The position numbers and the translations under genes are program-made. The notes under the pieces are model-generated. The model saw nothing but the letters and a program-made list of their open reading frames with translations, made no database searches and was not told the origin of the DNA. Shown in pieces: positions 37,527 to 46,622 of a stretch of DNA of 64,000 nucleotides (its first letter is position 1; each line of letters opens with the position of its first letter). This DNA comes from Cellulomonas sp. Root930 (lineage in GTDB: Bacteria > Actinomycetota > Actinomycetes > Actinomycetales > Cellulomonadaceae), in NCBI GenBank assembly GCA_001429255.1, contig LMJI01000001.1, positions 1,405,256 to 1,469,255 of the forward strand. The letters run 5' to 3'.

Positions 37527-40500
37527 GTGTCAGCACGCACGCAGCTGGACGGCGGTATCACAGCGGACGCGGAGCTGATCCTCTCCGCGCGCGCGGGTGA
37601 CACGGCCGCCATCGGCGCGCTCTACGAGCGGCACGCGGGCGCTGCCTGGGTGGTCGCGCGGCAGTACACGGACTCCCCGGCCGATGCCGACGACGTCGTC
37701 GCCGACTCCTTCACCGCCGTCTTCGGCGCCCTCGAGCGCGGCAGCGGTCCCGAGTCCGCGTTCCGTGCCTACCTGTTCACCGTGGTCCGGCGCGTGGCTG
37801 CGGTGCGCCGCGAGAAGGCCCGTCGCGTGCAGCCGACCGACGACCTCGCGGTCCTCGAGGCCGGCACCGCGTGGGCGAGCACCGCGGAGGAGCCGGCGCT
37901 GGCCGGGTTCGAGCGTGGCGTCGTCGCGCGCGCGTTCCACACGCTGCCCGAGCGCTGGCAGGCCGTGCTCTGGCACACCGAGGTCGAGGGCCTGTCTCCC
38001 GCGGAGATCGCCCCCATCCTCGGTCTGACCGCCAACGGCGTCGCCGCCCTCGCCTACCGCGCGCGCGAGGGACTGCGTCAGGCATACCTGCAGCAGCACC
38101 TCCAGGACCCGCTCGACGAGGGGTGCCGCGCGGTCGCGGGCAAGCTCGGCGCCTACGTCCGGGGCGGGCTCGGCACGCGCGAGACCACCCAGGTGCAGGC
38201 GCACCTCGAGGACTGCGGGACCTGTCGCGGGTTGCTGCTCGAGCTCGGTGACGTCAACCACGGCATGCGCGCGGTCATCGCGCCGCTGGTGCTGGGACTG
38301 GTCGGGCTGGGCGCCCTCGGTGTGCTCCTGCCCGTCGGCGGAGGCCTCGCCGCGGGAGCGGCCGCTGCCGCTGCCGGCGGGGCGGGTGCCGGGGGTGCAG
38401 GTGCTGCGGGTGCCGGCGGTGCAGCCGGTGGCGGCGGCGCTGCGGCGGCCGGTTCGGCGGGGACGGCCGGGGTCGGCGCAGCGGCGACCGGGGCGGTCGG
38501 CGTGGTCGGGGCCGGCACGGCGGGCGGTGCGGCAGCGGCCGGGGGTGTGGCGGCGTTCCTGGCCTCGATCCCGCTCGGTGCCGCCGCGATCACCGCCGGC
38601 AGCGTCGCGCTCGCGGCCGTGGCGGCCATCAGCGTGGCCACGCTGCTCAGCTCGCCGGACGGCAGCACGGCCACGGCGACGACCTCTCCGAGCGCCAGCC
38701 CGAGCACCCCGGCGCCCACACCGTCGGCCTCCGCCGGTGCTGTCGCGCCCGCACCGCAGCCGACGGACATCCCGACGCCCGAGCCCACGGAGCTGCTTCC
38801 GGACGAGATCATCCTCGACGAGGACGTGCAGGAACCCGAAGGCGATCTGACCGCCGCGGCCGCGGGCTCTGCCGGCTCGGCTGCCCCGGCGGACACGACG
38901 GATCCCGCGGATCCCGCTGACCCCGAGGAGCCGACCCCCGCCGACGTGGCGGTCGAGCTGCCCTCCGGCGGGCTGGCGCTCGAGGCAGGTCTGGGCGGCC
39001 AGGAGCTCGCCGTCGTCGTCCGCAACAACGGCGGGACCGCGGCGACGGACCTCGTGGCCGAGGTGACGCTGCCGGCCGGCGTCGAGCTCGACGGCGTCGC
39101 GGCCGCTGCCTTCTCCGGGCTCTCCGCCGGGCGGTTCGCCGTGACGGCGTCCGCGGGCTGGGTGTGCGTGGTCGGGGACGGGACCAACCTGGCGCGGTGC
39201 ACCCTCGACGCCCTGCCGGCGCGGTCGACGTCGGTCCTGCCGCTGCGCGTGTCCATCGACGAGTCGTTCGACCGGTCGGACGGCGAGATCGGTCTGCGCG
39301 TCCTCGGCGCCGGCATCGAGTACGTCGCGCCACCGATCCGGCTGGTCATCACCGCGTCGCCCGCCCGGCTGACCCTGCGCACCGCGCCCGCCACGATCCC
39401 CCTGGTGACCGGCCGGACCCGGCAGCTGGACCTCCCGGTGGCCAACGTGGGCGGCACCGAGATCCCCGCGGGCGCGGCGTCCGTGTCCGCGTTCCTGCCG
39501 ACCGGCGTCACGGCCGCCGCGGCACCCGGCTCGCCCTGGAGCTGCAGCGGCACGCGACCGATGACCTGCCGACCGAGCACTGTCGGCCCGCGCACCGACG
39601 TCCCGCTCGCGCTGCACCTGACCGCGGCTGCGCCGGAGGTCGTGACGGAGCGCTCGCTGGTGCTCCAGCTGGCTCCGAGCGGTCGACTGTCGTCGGAGAC
39701 CCTGACCGTGCCGTTCACGCTGCAGCGGCCGGCGGCACTGGCTGTCAGCGGCCCCCGAGCCTCGATCGTCGCCCTCGGCGCGCCGAGCACCGTGCCGCTG
39801 AGCGTCTCGAACACCGGCGACCTGCCGGCCGAGGGCGTCCAGGTCACGCTGTGGCGGCCGAGCACGCTCGACTTCGCCTCCCCGGCGATCACCGCCGGCG
39901 CGTGGCGGTGCCCCGCGGGCACGGGTCCGACCGTCGTCTGCACCACGGCACGCATCGACCCCGGCGCCACGCTGGACCTGCCCGTCCAGCTCCGTGCCGT
40001 CCCCGGCGCGTTCCCGGTGGGCGGCGTCATCACCGTGTCTGTGCAGGCGCCCGACGCCGACGCTCCCGAGCCCTACGTCGTCGCGGTCGCCGTGACGGGA
40101 CCCGTCCTCGCCCTCGGCGGCGAGGACCCGGTGGTGCTGCTGCGACCGGACGGCACCGGGACGGCACGGTTCACCGTGTCGGCCACGGGTGCGGACGCCG
40201 CGGCGACCGTCGCCACGCTGAGCCTGCCCGTGCACCTCAAGGCGGCCCTCGACGCGGCGGGCGCGCAGACCGACGGGTGCACCGCGTCGCCGAACCGTCG
40301 CACGGTGACCTGCGACCTCGGGCTGGTCAAGGCGGGCACCTCCGAGCAGGTCCTGGTCGGTGTCACGTGGGCCGGGAGCGCGAAGGGCGACGCCTCGGTC
40401 GCGGTCACGGCGGCCGGTGCTGCCGAGGTCCAGGCCGACCAGCCCGTCCAGACCGCGTCGGGCGGTCTCACCGTCCGCGGCACGTTCGCGCACGCGGACG

Positions 40501-41408
40501 TGACCGAGATCGGTGCACCGCTGCTGTCCTGCAACCCGGCCGCGCCGGAGTGCGTCTCCGCACTCACCAAGGGCGACCGCGACAACAACTCGCTCACCAT
40601 GGTGCCGCTCGACGAGGCGCCGCCGGCCCCGAAGACCCCGCGCACGAAGGTGCCGGTGTCGTCGACCGCGCGACTCGCGGTTCCGGCCGGCCGAGAGATC
40701 GTCTTCGCGGGGCTGTACTGGTCGGCCAACGTGGGCGAGCACGACAAGTTCAGCGACTCGCTGGAGTCCGCCCGTCTGCGCGGACCCGGAGGGACGTACA
40801 CGGACGTCACCGGGACGGTGATCGCCCAGCCCACCGACAACGCGAGCCGGCAGTACTACCAGTCGTTCGCGGACGTGACGCACCTGGTCCAGCTCGGGGG
40901 TGCGGGCGACTGGTCGGTCGCGGACGTGGCCGTCAGCAAGACCGCCACCGACAAGGACCGGACCTACTACGCCGGCTGGTCGATGGTCGTCGTCTACTCC
41001 GACCCCGGTTCGCACGCCTCGGTGACGGTGTACGACGGCGGCAAGTGGATCGGGACGTCGGGTGCGGCGGCCGCGTTCGAGTTCGCCGCCGAGGCGGGCA
41101 GCACCGCCCGGATCGGCGTCGTGGCGTGGGAGGGCGACCGCACCAGCAGCGGAGACCGGCTCGTGCTCGGGGACACGTGCGTGAGCAGCGCGCACCCGCT
41201 CGTTCCGGCGAACGGCTCGAGCGGCAACGCGTTCGACTCCACCGCGACCGGCTGGCGTGCCCCCAACTCGCTGGGCACCGACGCCAAGGGGTTCCGCGAG
41301 GTGACGCTCGCGTGCGACGTCAGCTCGTTGACCGCCACGACGACCGGAGACCAGTACCTCATCGGCGCGATCACGCTGCGGGCCGCGCCTCCGTCGACGG
41401 TCGGCTGA
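37527..41408 (+). CDS. Membrane-anchored ECF sigma factor fused to zinc-binding and extracellular domains
   Basis: The single 1,293-residue frame starts GTG behind AGGAG. Residues ~27-95 are sigma region 2 (ALYERHAGAAWVVARQYTDSPADADDVVADSF) and ~135-185 region 4 (LPERWQAVLWHTEVEGLSPAEIAPILGLTANGVAALAYRAREGLR). A zinc-type H226-x3-C230-x2-C233 (with C200 nearby) resembles an anti-sigma ZAS. Hydrophobic helices follow (~250-272 and ~345-375) around a Gly/Ala-rich stretch. Then come a Thr/Pro/Ser linker, DUF11/CARDB-like beta domains (~480-990) and a terminal ~280-residue domain containing 'YYAGWSMVVVYSDP' and 'DQYLIGAITLRA'. This matches the ECF52-like design, where a cell-surface signal controls the attached sigma factor. 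Target promoters are not known. Confidence 0.88.
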   Translation: MSARTQLDGGITADAELILSARAGDTAAIGALYERHAGAAWVVARQYTDSPADADDVVADSFTAVFGALERGSGPESAFRAYLFTVVRRVAAVRREKARRVQPTDDLAVLEAGTAWASTAEEPALAGFERGVVARAFHTLPERWQAVLWHTEVEGLSPAEIAPILGLTANGVAALAYRAREGLRQAYLQQHLQDPLDEGCRAVAGKLGAYVRGGLGTRETTQVQAHLEDCGTCRGLLLELGDVNHGMRAVIAPLVLGLVGLGALGVLLPVGGGLAAGAAAAAAGGAGAGGAGAAGAGGAAGGGGAAAAGSAGTAGVGAAATGAVGVVGAGTAGGAAAAGGVAAFLASIPLGAAAITAGSVALAAVAAISVATLLSSPDGSTATATTSPSASPSTPAPTPSASAGAVAPAPQPTDIPTPEPTELLPDEIILDEDVQEPEGDLTAAAAGSAGSAAPADTTDPADPADPEEPTPADVAVELPSGGLALEAGLGGQELAVVVRNNGGTAATDLVAEVTLPAGVELDGVAAAAFSGLSAGRFAVTASAGWVCVVGDGTNLARCTLDALPARSTSVLPLRVSIDESFDRSDGEIGLRVLGAGIEYVAPPIRLVITASPARLTLRTAPATIPLVTGRTRQLDLPVANVGGTEIPAGAASVSAFLPTGVTAAAAPGSPWSCSGTRPMTCRPSTVGPRTDVPLALHLTAAAPEVVTERSLVLQLAPSGRLSSETLTVPFTLQRPAALAVSGPRASIVALGAPSTVPLSVSNTGDLPAEGVQVTLWRPSTLDFASPAITAGAWRCPAGTGPTVVCTTARIDPGATLDLPVQLRAVPGAFPVGGVITVSVQAPDADAPEPYVVAVAVTGPVLALGGEDPVVLLRPDGTGTARFTVSATGADAAATVATLSLPVHLKAALDAAGAQTDGCTASPNRRTVTCDLGLVKAGTSEQVLVGVTWAGSAKGDASVAVTAAGAAEVQADQPVQTASGGLTVRGTFAHADVTEIGAPLLSCNPAAPECVSALTKGDRDNNSLTMVPLDEAPPAPKTPRTKVPVSSTARLAVPAGREIVFAGLYWSANVGEHDKFSDSLESARLRGPGGTYTDVTGTVIAQPTDNASRQYYQSFADVTHLVQLGGAGDWSVADVAVSKTATDKDRTYYAGWSMVVVYSDPGSHASVTVYDGGKWIGTSGAAAAFEFAAEAGSTARIGVVAWEGDRTSSGDRLVLGDTCVSSAHPLVPANGSSGNAFDSTATGWRAPNSLGTDAKGFREVTLACDVSSLTATTTGDQYLIGAITLRAAPPSTVG

Positions 41409-41425
41409 GCGGATTCGAGCCCCGG

Positions 41426-42085
41426 CTAGCTCCCGGTGACGGCGGACACGGCCGCGTCGACGGGGACGACGCCCCCGACCAGCTCCAGGGTCAGCCCCGC
41501 CGAGCGTGTCTCGTGCAGGAGGGCCACCAGCACGGCAGCCACGTCGGCTCGGGTGACGGAGCCGCGCGGGACGGACGAGTCGAGCAGCACCGCACCCGTC
41601 GGACGCTCGTTCGTGAGCGCGCCGGGGCGCAGGATCGTCCAGTCGAGGTCCCGCATCCGCAGGTCGATCTCGGCGGCGCGCTTGGCGACGAGGTACGCGG
41701 CGAACACCTCGTCGGTCCCTGCCGGCGGTGGGGCACCGGCCCCCATGGACGAGACGAGGACGTAGCGGCGCACTCCCGCCTGCTCGGCTCCGTCGGCCAG
41801 CAGCGCGACCGCCGCGCGGTCCACGGTGTCCTTGCGGGCGGCTCCGCTGCCCGGTCCGGCCCCCGCGGCGAACACCACGGCGTCCGCACCGGCGATGGCC
41901 TCGGCCACGTCCAGCGCGTTCGCGCGCTCCAGGTCCAGGACCACCGCCTCGGCACCGTCCGCGGTGACGTCGTCGACGTGCGCGAGCTGCCGGACCAGCG
42001 CGACGGGGACGTCCCCCCGTGCGGTGAGCTCGCGGGACAGGAGTCGCGCGATCTGACCGTGGCCCCCAGCGATCGCGATGCGCAT
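41426..42085 (-). CDS. NAD(P)-binding (atypical SDR) protein
   Basis: The 219-residue protein begins MRIAIAGGHGQIARLLSRELTARG, a GxxGxxG Rossmann motif, and shows 'DAVVFAAGAGPGSGAARKDTVDRAAV' and 'RYVLVSSMGA' followed by a conserved 'YLVAKRAAE' and 'WTILRPGALTNE'. That pattern is that of NmrA/YwnB-like atypical short-chain dehydrogenases, which bind NAD(P) and often act as redox sensors or reductases. An upstream GTG at 42094 is an alternative start. Convergent with the sigma gene. Confidence 0.85.
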   Translation of the reverse strand: MRIAIAGGHGQIARLLSRELTARGDVPVALVRQLAHVDDVTADGAEAVVLDLERANALDVAEAIAGADAVVFAAGAGPGSGAARKDTVDRAAVALLADGAEQAGVRRYVLVSSMGAGAPPPAGTDEVFAAYLVAKRAAEIDLRMRDLDWTILRPGALTNERPTGAVLLDSSVPRGSVTRADVAAVLVALLHETRSAGLTLELVGGVVPVDAAVSAVTGS

Positions 42086-42132
42086 GCCCTCCACGGTAAG
42101 GACAGGTGCCCCGACCTGCGACCGGAGGGCCG

Positions 42133-42399
42133 TCAGCCGGTGTCCCCGGCGTCGGCGAGGACGTCGAGGAGCCGCAGGTGGCTGAGCCGGTCGCCCAGGC
42201 GGTGCACGTCGTCGGAGCCGGCCGGCGCCAGCGAGAGGGCGGTGTAGGTGTCGGCGCCCGGCAGCATCTCGGTGGCGAACTCGCGCAGCACCTCGGCCAC
42301 CTCGGCGAGGTCACCGGGCGCGCGGCCGCTCCCCTCGGGCAGGCTCACGTACAGGAGGAGCCCGGGTTGGGGGCGGGGCAGCGGGGTGGGCAGTGCCAT
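42133..42399 (-). CDS. Small protein of unknown function
   Basis: The 88-residue frame MALPTPLPRPQPGLLLYVSLPEGSGRAPGDLAEVAEVLREFATEMLPGADTYTALSLAP is coding-like, with a Pro-rich start and two predicted helices. No family is recognised. It sits upstream of and on the same strand as the NAD(P)-binding gene. The 205 bp between it and upp hold no clear gene. Confidence 0.4.
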   Translation of the reverse strand: MALPTPLPRPQPGLLLYVSLPEGSGRAPGDLAEVAEVLREFATEMLPGADTYTALSLAPAGSDDVHRLGDRLSHLRLLDVLADAGDTG

Positions 42400-42604
42400 G
42401 GGACGTCTCCGGGTGCGCGGCGCGCGGCTGGTGGGCCGCGCTGGGGGTCAGGGCCTGGGCGATCAGGACCGAGGACACGCGCACGGATACGCGGCGACGA
42501 GGCGCAGCGCAGACGTGGTCATGAGGCGACTGTCGCACGCCCGCTCGCCGTCACCAAGGGGGATTCGTCGGTATCCCAGGGCGTGGACAGTCAGGCGGGA
42601 CAGC

Positions 42605-43240
42605 TCAGACGACGCCGTACAACCGGTCGCCCGCGTCCCCGAGGCCGGGGACGATGTACGCCTTGTCGTTCAGGCGCTCGTCGACGGCCGCGACGACGAT
42701 CGACACGTCGGCCCGGTCGCCGACCGCCTGCTCGACGACGGCCAGGCCCTCGGGCGCGGCCAGCAGGCACACCGCGGTGACGTCGCGGGCGCCGCGCGCC
42801 AGCAGGAAGTCGATGGCGGCGACCAGGGTGCCGCCGGTGGCCAGCATGGGGTCGAGCAGGAAGCACTGGCGGCCCGACAGGTCGTCCGGGAGCCGGTTGG
42901 CGTAGGTGATCGCCTCGAGGGTCTCCTCGTCGCGCTGCATGCCCAGGAAGCCGACCTCGGCGGTGGGCAGCAGGCGCGTCATGCCGTCGAGCATGCCCAG
43001 CCCGGCGCGCAGGATCGGCACGACGAGCGGGCGCGGGTCGGCCAGCTTGACGCCCGTGGTGGAGGTGACCGGGGTGACGATGTCGACGGACTCGACGTGC
43101 ACCTCCCGGGTCGCCTCGTAGGCGAGGAGCGTGACCAGCTCGTCGACCAGGAGCCGGAATGTGGGCGACGCGGTTCGGACGTCGCGCAGGACGGTGAGCT
43201 TGTGGGCGACCAGGGGGTGGTCCGCGACGTGCAGGCGCAT
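42605..43240 (-). CDS. upp: Uracil phosphoribosyltransferase
   Basis: The 211-residue protein matches Upp throughout: [29 protein letters not shown], the GTP/uracil region '[50 protein letters not shown]', the PRPP loop '[21 protein letters not shown]' and the C-terminal '[26 protein letters not shown]'. It salvages uracil to UMP in the cytoplasm. It diverges from tadA, a common actinobacterial arrangement. Confidence 0.98.
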   Translation of the reverse strand: MRLHVADHPLVAHKLTVLRDVRTASPTFRLLVDELVTLLAYEATREVHVESVDIVTPVTSTTGVKLADPRPLVVPILRAGLGMLDGMTRLLPTAEVGFLGMQRDEETLEAITYANRLPDDLSGRQCFLLDPMLATGGTLVAAIDFLLARGARDVTAVCLLAAPEGLAVVEQAVGDRADVSIVVAAVDERLNDKAYIVPGLGDAGDRLYGVV

Positions 43241-43280
43241 GGGCTCAACCTACCGGCGTCGCGTGCGCCATGATGCCTCC

Positions 43281-43760
43281 ATGATCGAGCCCCGCCGTCC
43301 GGAGCAGACGGCCGACGCCTGGGCGATGGGACTCGCGCTCGACGAGGCGCGCCGGGCGGTGCTCACCGCGGACGTCCCGGTGGGTGCCGTGGTCCTCGGG
43401 CCGAACGGCGACGTCGTCGGCCGCGGGCGCAACGTGCGCGAGGCACGGGCGGACCCGACGGGGCACGCGGAGATCCTGGCCCTGCGGGCCGCGTCCGAGA
43501 CGCTCGGGCGGTGGCGGCTGGACGACTGCACGCTCGTCGTCACCCTGGAGCCGTGCCTCATGTGCGCGGGCGCCACGGTGCTGGCGCGGATCCCGCGGCT
43601 GGTGCTCGGCGCGTGGGACCCGAAGGCGGGGGCGTGCGGGTCGCAGTGGGACGTGGTGCGCGACCGGCGGCTGAACCACCGGGTCGAGGTGGTCGGCGGC
43701 GTCCGGGCCGAGGAGTGCGGGCTGCTGCTGCAGCGGTTCTTCGAGGCTCAGCGGGACTGA
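43281..43760 (+). CDS. tadA: tRNA-specific adenosine deaminase TadA
   Basis: The 159-residue protein has the zinc-deaminase motifs 'PTGHAEILALRAA' (HAE) and 'LEPCLMCAGA' (PCxxC) and the TadA C-terminus 'VEVVGGVRAEECGLLLQRFF'. It deaminates A34 to inosine in tRNA-Arg(ACG). Start ATG at 43281; an earlier ATG at 43270 is out of frame. Its 3' end overlaps the convergent sirtuin gene by 13 bases. Confidence 0.95.
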   Translation: MIEPRRPEQTADAWAMGLALDEARRAVLTADVPVGAVVLGPNGDVVGRGRNVREARADPTGHAEILALRAASETLGRWRLDDCTLVVTLEPCLMCAGATVLARIPRLVLGAWDPKAGACGSQWDVVRDRRLNHRVEVVGGVRAEECGLLLQRFFEAQRD

Positions 43761-44611
43761 GCGGGAGTCGGCAGGGTCTCGGCCAGGTCGGTCAGCGTCT
43801 CCGAGGTCCCCGCGTCCAGCGTCACCGCTGCGTACTTGTCACCGCGCGTCGCACCCCGGTTCACGACGACCACCGGCTTGCCGGTCTGAGCCGCGTGCCG
43901 CACGAACCGCAGCCCGGACTGCACGCTCAGCGACGACCCGGCCACGAGCAGGGCATCAGCCCCGTCGACCAGCGCGTACGCCCGCTCCACCCGCTCGCGC
44001 GGCACGTTCTCCCCGAAGTAGACGATGTCCGGCTTGAGCATCCCGCCGCAGGCGCTGCAGGCCGCGACGACGAACCCGCTGGTCTGCTCGATGACGGCAT
44101 CGGCGTCCGGGGCGATCTCGATGTCCGCGACGGCCGCGGTGAACCCGGGGTTGAGCGTGTCCAGCCGGTCGGCGAGCTCCGCGCGGGAGATCACCGTGCC
44201 GCAGGACAGGCACCGCACCCGGTCGTACCGGCCGTGCAGGTCGATCACGTGCCGAGATCCCGCCGCCTCGTGCAGCAGGTCCACGTTCTGCGTGATCAGC
44301 CCGGTGACCACCCCGCGGTGCTCCAGGGCGGCCAGCGCGCGGTGGCCGGCGTTCGGCATCGTCCGGTGCACGTGCCGCCAGCCGACGTGGTTGCGGGCCC
44401 AGTAGTGCCGGCGGAAGGCCTCGTCGGACGTGAACTGCTGGAACGTCATCGGGGTGCGCGGCGGGGAGTCGGGGCCGCGGTAGTCGGGGATGCCGGAGTC
44501 CGTCGAGACTCCCGCGCCCGTGAGGACCGCCAGCCGGTGGCCCGCGAGCACCTCGACGACGTCCGCCAGGGATCCGGCGGTCATCGGGACGGCGTCGTGC
44601 GCGGTGCTCAC
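43748..44611 (-). CDS. Sir2-family NAD-dependent protein deacylase
   Basis: The 287-residue sirtuin has 'LTGAGVSTDSGIPDYRG' at the NAD site, 'TQNVDLLHEAAGSRHVIDLHG' with the catalytic His, zinc Cys pairs C-x2-C ('CLSCG' and 'CSACG') and 'DIVYFGENVP', 'LLVAGSSLSVQSGL', 'VVVNRGATRGDKYA'. It removes acyl groups from lysines using NAD. The class is close to SIRT4-like bacterial sirtuins. Start ATG at 44611; a second ATG 6 codons downstream is possible. Confidence 0.95.
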   Translation of the reverse strand: MSTAHDAVPMTAGSLADVVEVLAGHRLAVLTGAGVSTDSGIPDYRGPDSPPRTPMTFQQFTSDEAFRRHYWARNHVGWRHVHRTMPNAGHRALAALEHRGVVTGLITQNVDLLHEAAGSRHVIDLHGRYDRVRCLSCGTVISRAELADRLDTLNPGFTAAVADIEIAPDADAVIEQTSGFVVAACSACGGMLKPDIVYFGENVPRERVERAYALVDGADALLVAGSSLSVQSGLRFVRHAAQTGKPVVVVNRGATRGDKYAAVTLDAGTSETLTDLAETLPTPAQSR

Positions 44612-44681
44612 CGGACCACGGTACGACGGACCGATCGCGGATTCGTGGGAGAGGCTCCCGACCAGGTACCGTTCTCCCCGA

Positions 44682-44771
44682 GGTAGCGTGTCCGAGCGGC
44701 CTAAGGAGCACGCCTCGAAAGCGTGTGTGGGTGAAAGTCCACCGTGGGTTCAAATCCCACCGCTACCGCCA
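44682..44771 (+). tRNA. tRNA-Ser(CGA)
   Basis: A full cloverleaf can be drawn: acceptor stem GGTAGCG/CGCTACC with G73 and an encoded CCA, anticodon loop CTCGAAA with CGA at 44716-44718 on a CACGC/GCGTG stem, a long variable arm as expected for tRNA-Ser, and the T arm GTGGG-TTCAAAT-CCCAC. It is a likely integration site for the adjacent island, although no second copy of its 3' end is seen in the window. Confidence 0.97.
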
Positions 44772-45008
44772 GGGGGTACTGACGAAACTCAGGCCCTTGT
44801 AGTGACAGAACCCCTCGCGAGGGGCCCGGAAGGGCTTCGAGCGGGGGGTTTCGTCGTTCGTGCCGGTCGGTCCCGGCTGCAGAGGGTGCGGCGAGGGCCG
44901 TGCGATCGGCGTGGCGAGCCTGAGCGGCTTGGTCCGGGGTGCACCAACGGCCCGCCGGCCTGGGGCCGCGGGCAGTGTGTGGGTGTGGAGTTCGGTGGGG
45001 CCTGAGGC
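44772..45008. other. Gap between tRNA-Ser and the transposase gene
   Basis: This 237-bp stretch has no convincing gene. It contains a perfect CCCCTCGCGAGGGG palindrome (44811-44824), probably the tRNA terminator or an element end. No clear terminal inverted repeat of the transposon could be matched with the far side (after 48382). Confidence 0.4.
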
Positions 45009-46622
45009 TCAGGCGGCGATCGGTGGTTCGACCGCCGCCAGGTGCTCGGGCAGCTCGATGCGTTCGTAGCCGAGGATCTCTGGGCTGGGGCGCAGCACGA
45101 TGTCGTCGCCGGTATAGCCGGTGGTGCGGGCCCACTTGCGGAGCATGCGCAGGTTGTAGTGGACGATCGCGAAGGTGCTCATGAGCCCGACGGCAGTGAG
45201 CCCGACGACGCGGATCCAGCCGCGCTTGAGGCCTTCGCCGTCGAGGGTCTTGAGGTTTCCGTAGCCGCTCTCGACGGAGTTTCGGCGGTTCCACTCGGCG
45301 ATCCACTGGGGCGATCCCCACCGGAAGTGCTGGCGCAGGTGTGGCATCACCTTCGCGGTGAGGGTGATCGTGGCCTGCTGGTAGACCTTGGTCTTGCGTT
45401 GGGCAGGGGTCGCCGTGTGCCGGGCGTGGGTCGGGGCGAAGTAGTGGCGGGTGCCGTTGGGCTTGCGCCGCCCGTTGGGCACGAGCGCGTACTGGGCGAG
45501 CTCGGCCTGCGCGGCCCGGAACGTCTCGAGCGCGGCGAGGTCGCGCTGGTACTGGATGCGGCGGTCGGCCTTGGCGCGCGGTCCCGGGGTCTTCAGGGCG
45601 AAGCGAGGCGGTCGGGCGATCTTGTGCAGGTGCTTGGGGGTCCACGGAGCGCAGGGCCAGCCATCGATCATCAATGCACCCGTGTGCCTGTCGAGGAATG
45701 ATCCGCGCTGCTTGTCAGCGAGGTCGAAGTTCTGGTCGATCCCACGCGCGAGCAGGGGATCGGCCCAGTGCTCCGAGAGCCCCATCGAGAATCCGCGATC
45801 GACGATGACCTCACGGAGCCTCTGCCGGCTGGCGAGGTCGTCGATCATGCGCAATGTCGGTGCCGCGACGGGTGCGTTCGCTGGGATCAGGGTCATCGCG
45901 GTAATGAGCTTGAGTGGCTGCTGGGCTGAGCCCTTGTCGAAGGTGGTGCTCGCGGTGAGCATGGAGTAGCCGAAGAAGCGGTCCGCGTCGCCCTTGTCGT
46001 GCGTGGCGGTCTGGTAGCCCCACCGCCCGTCGGGGTCGTGCGCCGACGTCGGGGCGGCGACGAACGTGCTGTTGTCCAGGCGGTAGTCCTCGCCCTTCTG
46101 GCTGCGGGCCTGCCGGGCGCCGCGCGACCACGAGGGCATGCTCGTGGCGTCGATCGCGACGACGTCGCTGATACCCGCGGCGTCGCTCGAGGCGTGGATC
46201 ATGCGCGCGAGGTAGCCGACAAAGACGGCCTCGCGTTCGACGCGCTGCTCCTGTGTGAGCCGCTCGCCGTCGTCGGCGCCGGAGTGGGGCGAGTAGTCCA
46301 GCACCTTGCGCACGGCCTTGAACAGGTATCGCACCTGGTGGATCTGTAGCTTGTGGACGGCAGTGCCGTGCCGCCACGCAGTACCCAGCCGCAACTGTGT
46401 GCTGACGGTGAGGTGCTTGGTGAGTAGCTCGTGGACCTGGACGAGGGTTGCGCTGCGGTAGCCCGCGCCGTGCACCAGGACGCAGGCGGCGAACAGAAGC
46501 TCTACCGAGAGTCGGCGCGGAGCGCCGCCGGGCTTGGCTCGCAGGGTCCTCTCCAACTCTTCGGCGACCCCCGAGCGGCGCACGACGGTGAGCACACGCT
46601 CAAGCCGGGTGTCGCTGATCAT
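45009..46622 (-). CDS. DDE transposase (IS4/IS1182-like)
   Basis: The 537-residue protein has an N-terminal helical DNA-binding region, a DDE core with the first Asp in 'VVAIDATSMPSW' (about D158), the second in 'REVIVDRGFSMGLSEHWAD', and the Glu in 'RRNSVESGYGNLKTLDGEG' near residue 440. No frameshift or stop interrupts it, so it may be active. Its ATG overlaps the stop of the recombinase-like gene (ATGA), so the pair is translationally coupled. No terminal repeats could be located. Confidence 0.85.
   Translation of the reverse strand: MISDTRLERVLTVVRRSGVAEELERTLRAKPGGAPRRLSVELLFAACVLVHGAGYRSATLVQVHELLTKHLTVSTQLRLGTAWRHGTAVHKLQIHQVRYLFKAVRKVLDYSPHSGADDGERLTQEQRVEREAVFVGYLARMIHASSDAAGISDVVAIDATSMPSWSRGARQARSQKGEDYRLDNSTFVAAPTSAHDPDGRWGYQTATHDKGDADRFFGYSMLTASTTFDKGSAQQPLKLITAMTLIPANAPVAAPTLRMIDDLASRQRLREVIVDRGFSMGLSEHWADPLLARGIDQNFDLADKQRGSFLDRHTGALMIDGWPCAPWTPKHLHKIARPPRFALKTPGPRAKADRRIQYQRDLAALETFRAAQAELAQYALVPNGRRKPNGTRHYFAPTHARHTATPAQRKTKVYQQATITLTAKVMPHLRQHFRWGSPQWIAEWNRRNSVESGYGNLKTLDGEGLKRGWIRVVGLTAVGLMSTFAIVHYNLRMLRKWARTTGYTGDDIVLRPSPEILGYERIELPEHLAAVEPPIAA

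Noticed and set aside
37527..41408. Two separate genes (sigma factor and surface protein) joined by error
   Set aside because: The frame is continuous through the linker, there is no internal RBS with start, and this fusion type is known among ECF factors.
42248..43273. 341-codon frame opposite upp
   Set aside because: Antisense shadow of upp; no domain and no RBS.
44740..44771. Direct repeat of the tRNA-Ser 3' end as attR within the window
   Set aside because: I looked for GGTTCAAATCCCACCGCT-like copies downstream and found none; the far end may lie outside.
44811..44824. CCCCTCGCGAGGGG as terminal inverted repeat of the transposon
   Set aside because: It is a self-contained palindrome and no matching end could be found beyond 48382.
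44490..45005. Open frame running across tRNA-Ser
   Set aside because: It crosses a tRNA gene and has no domain or RBS.
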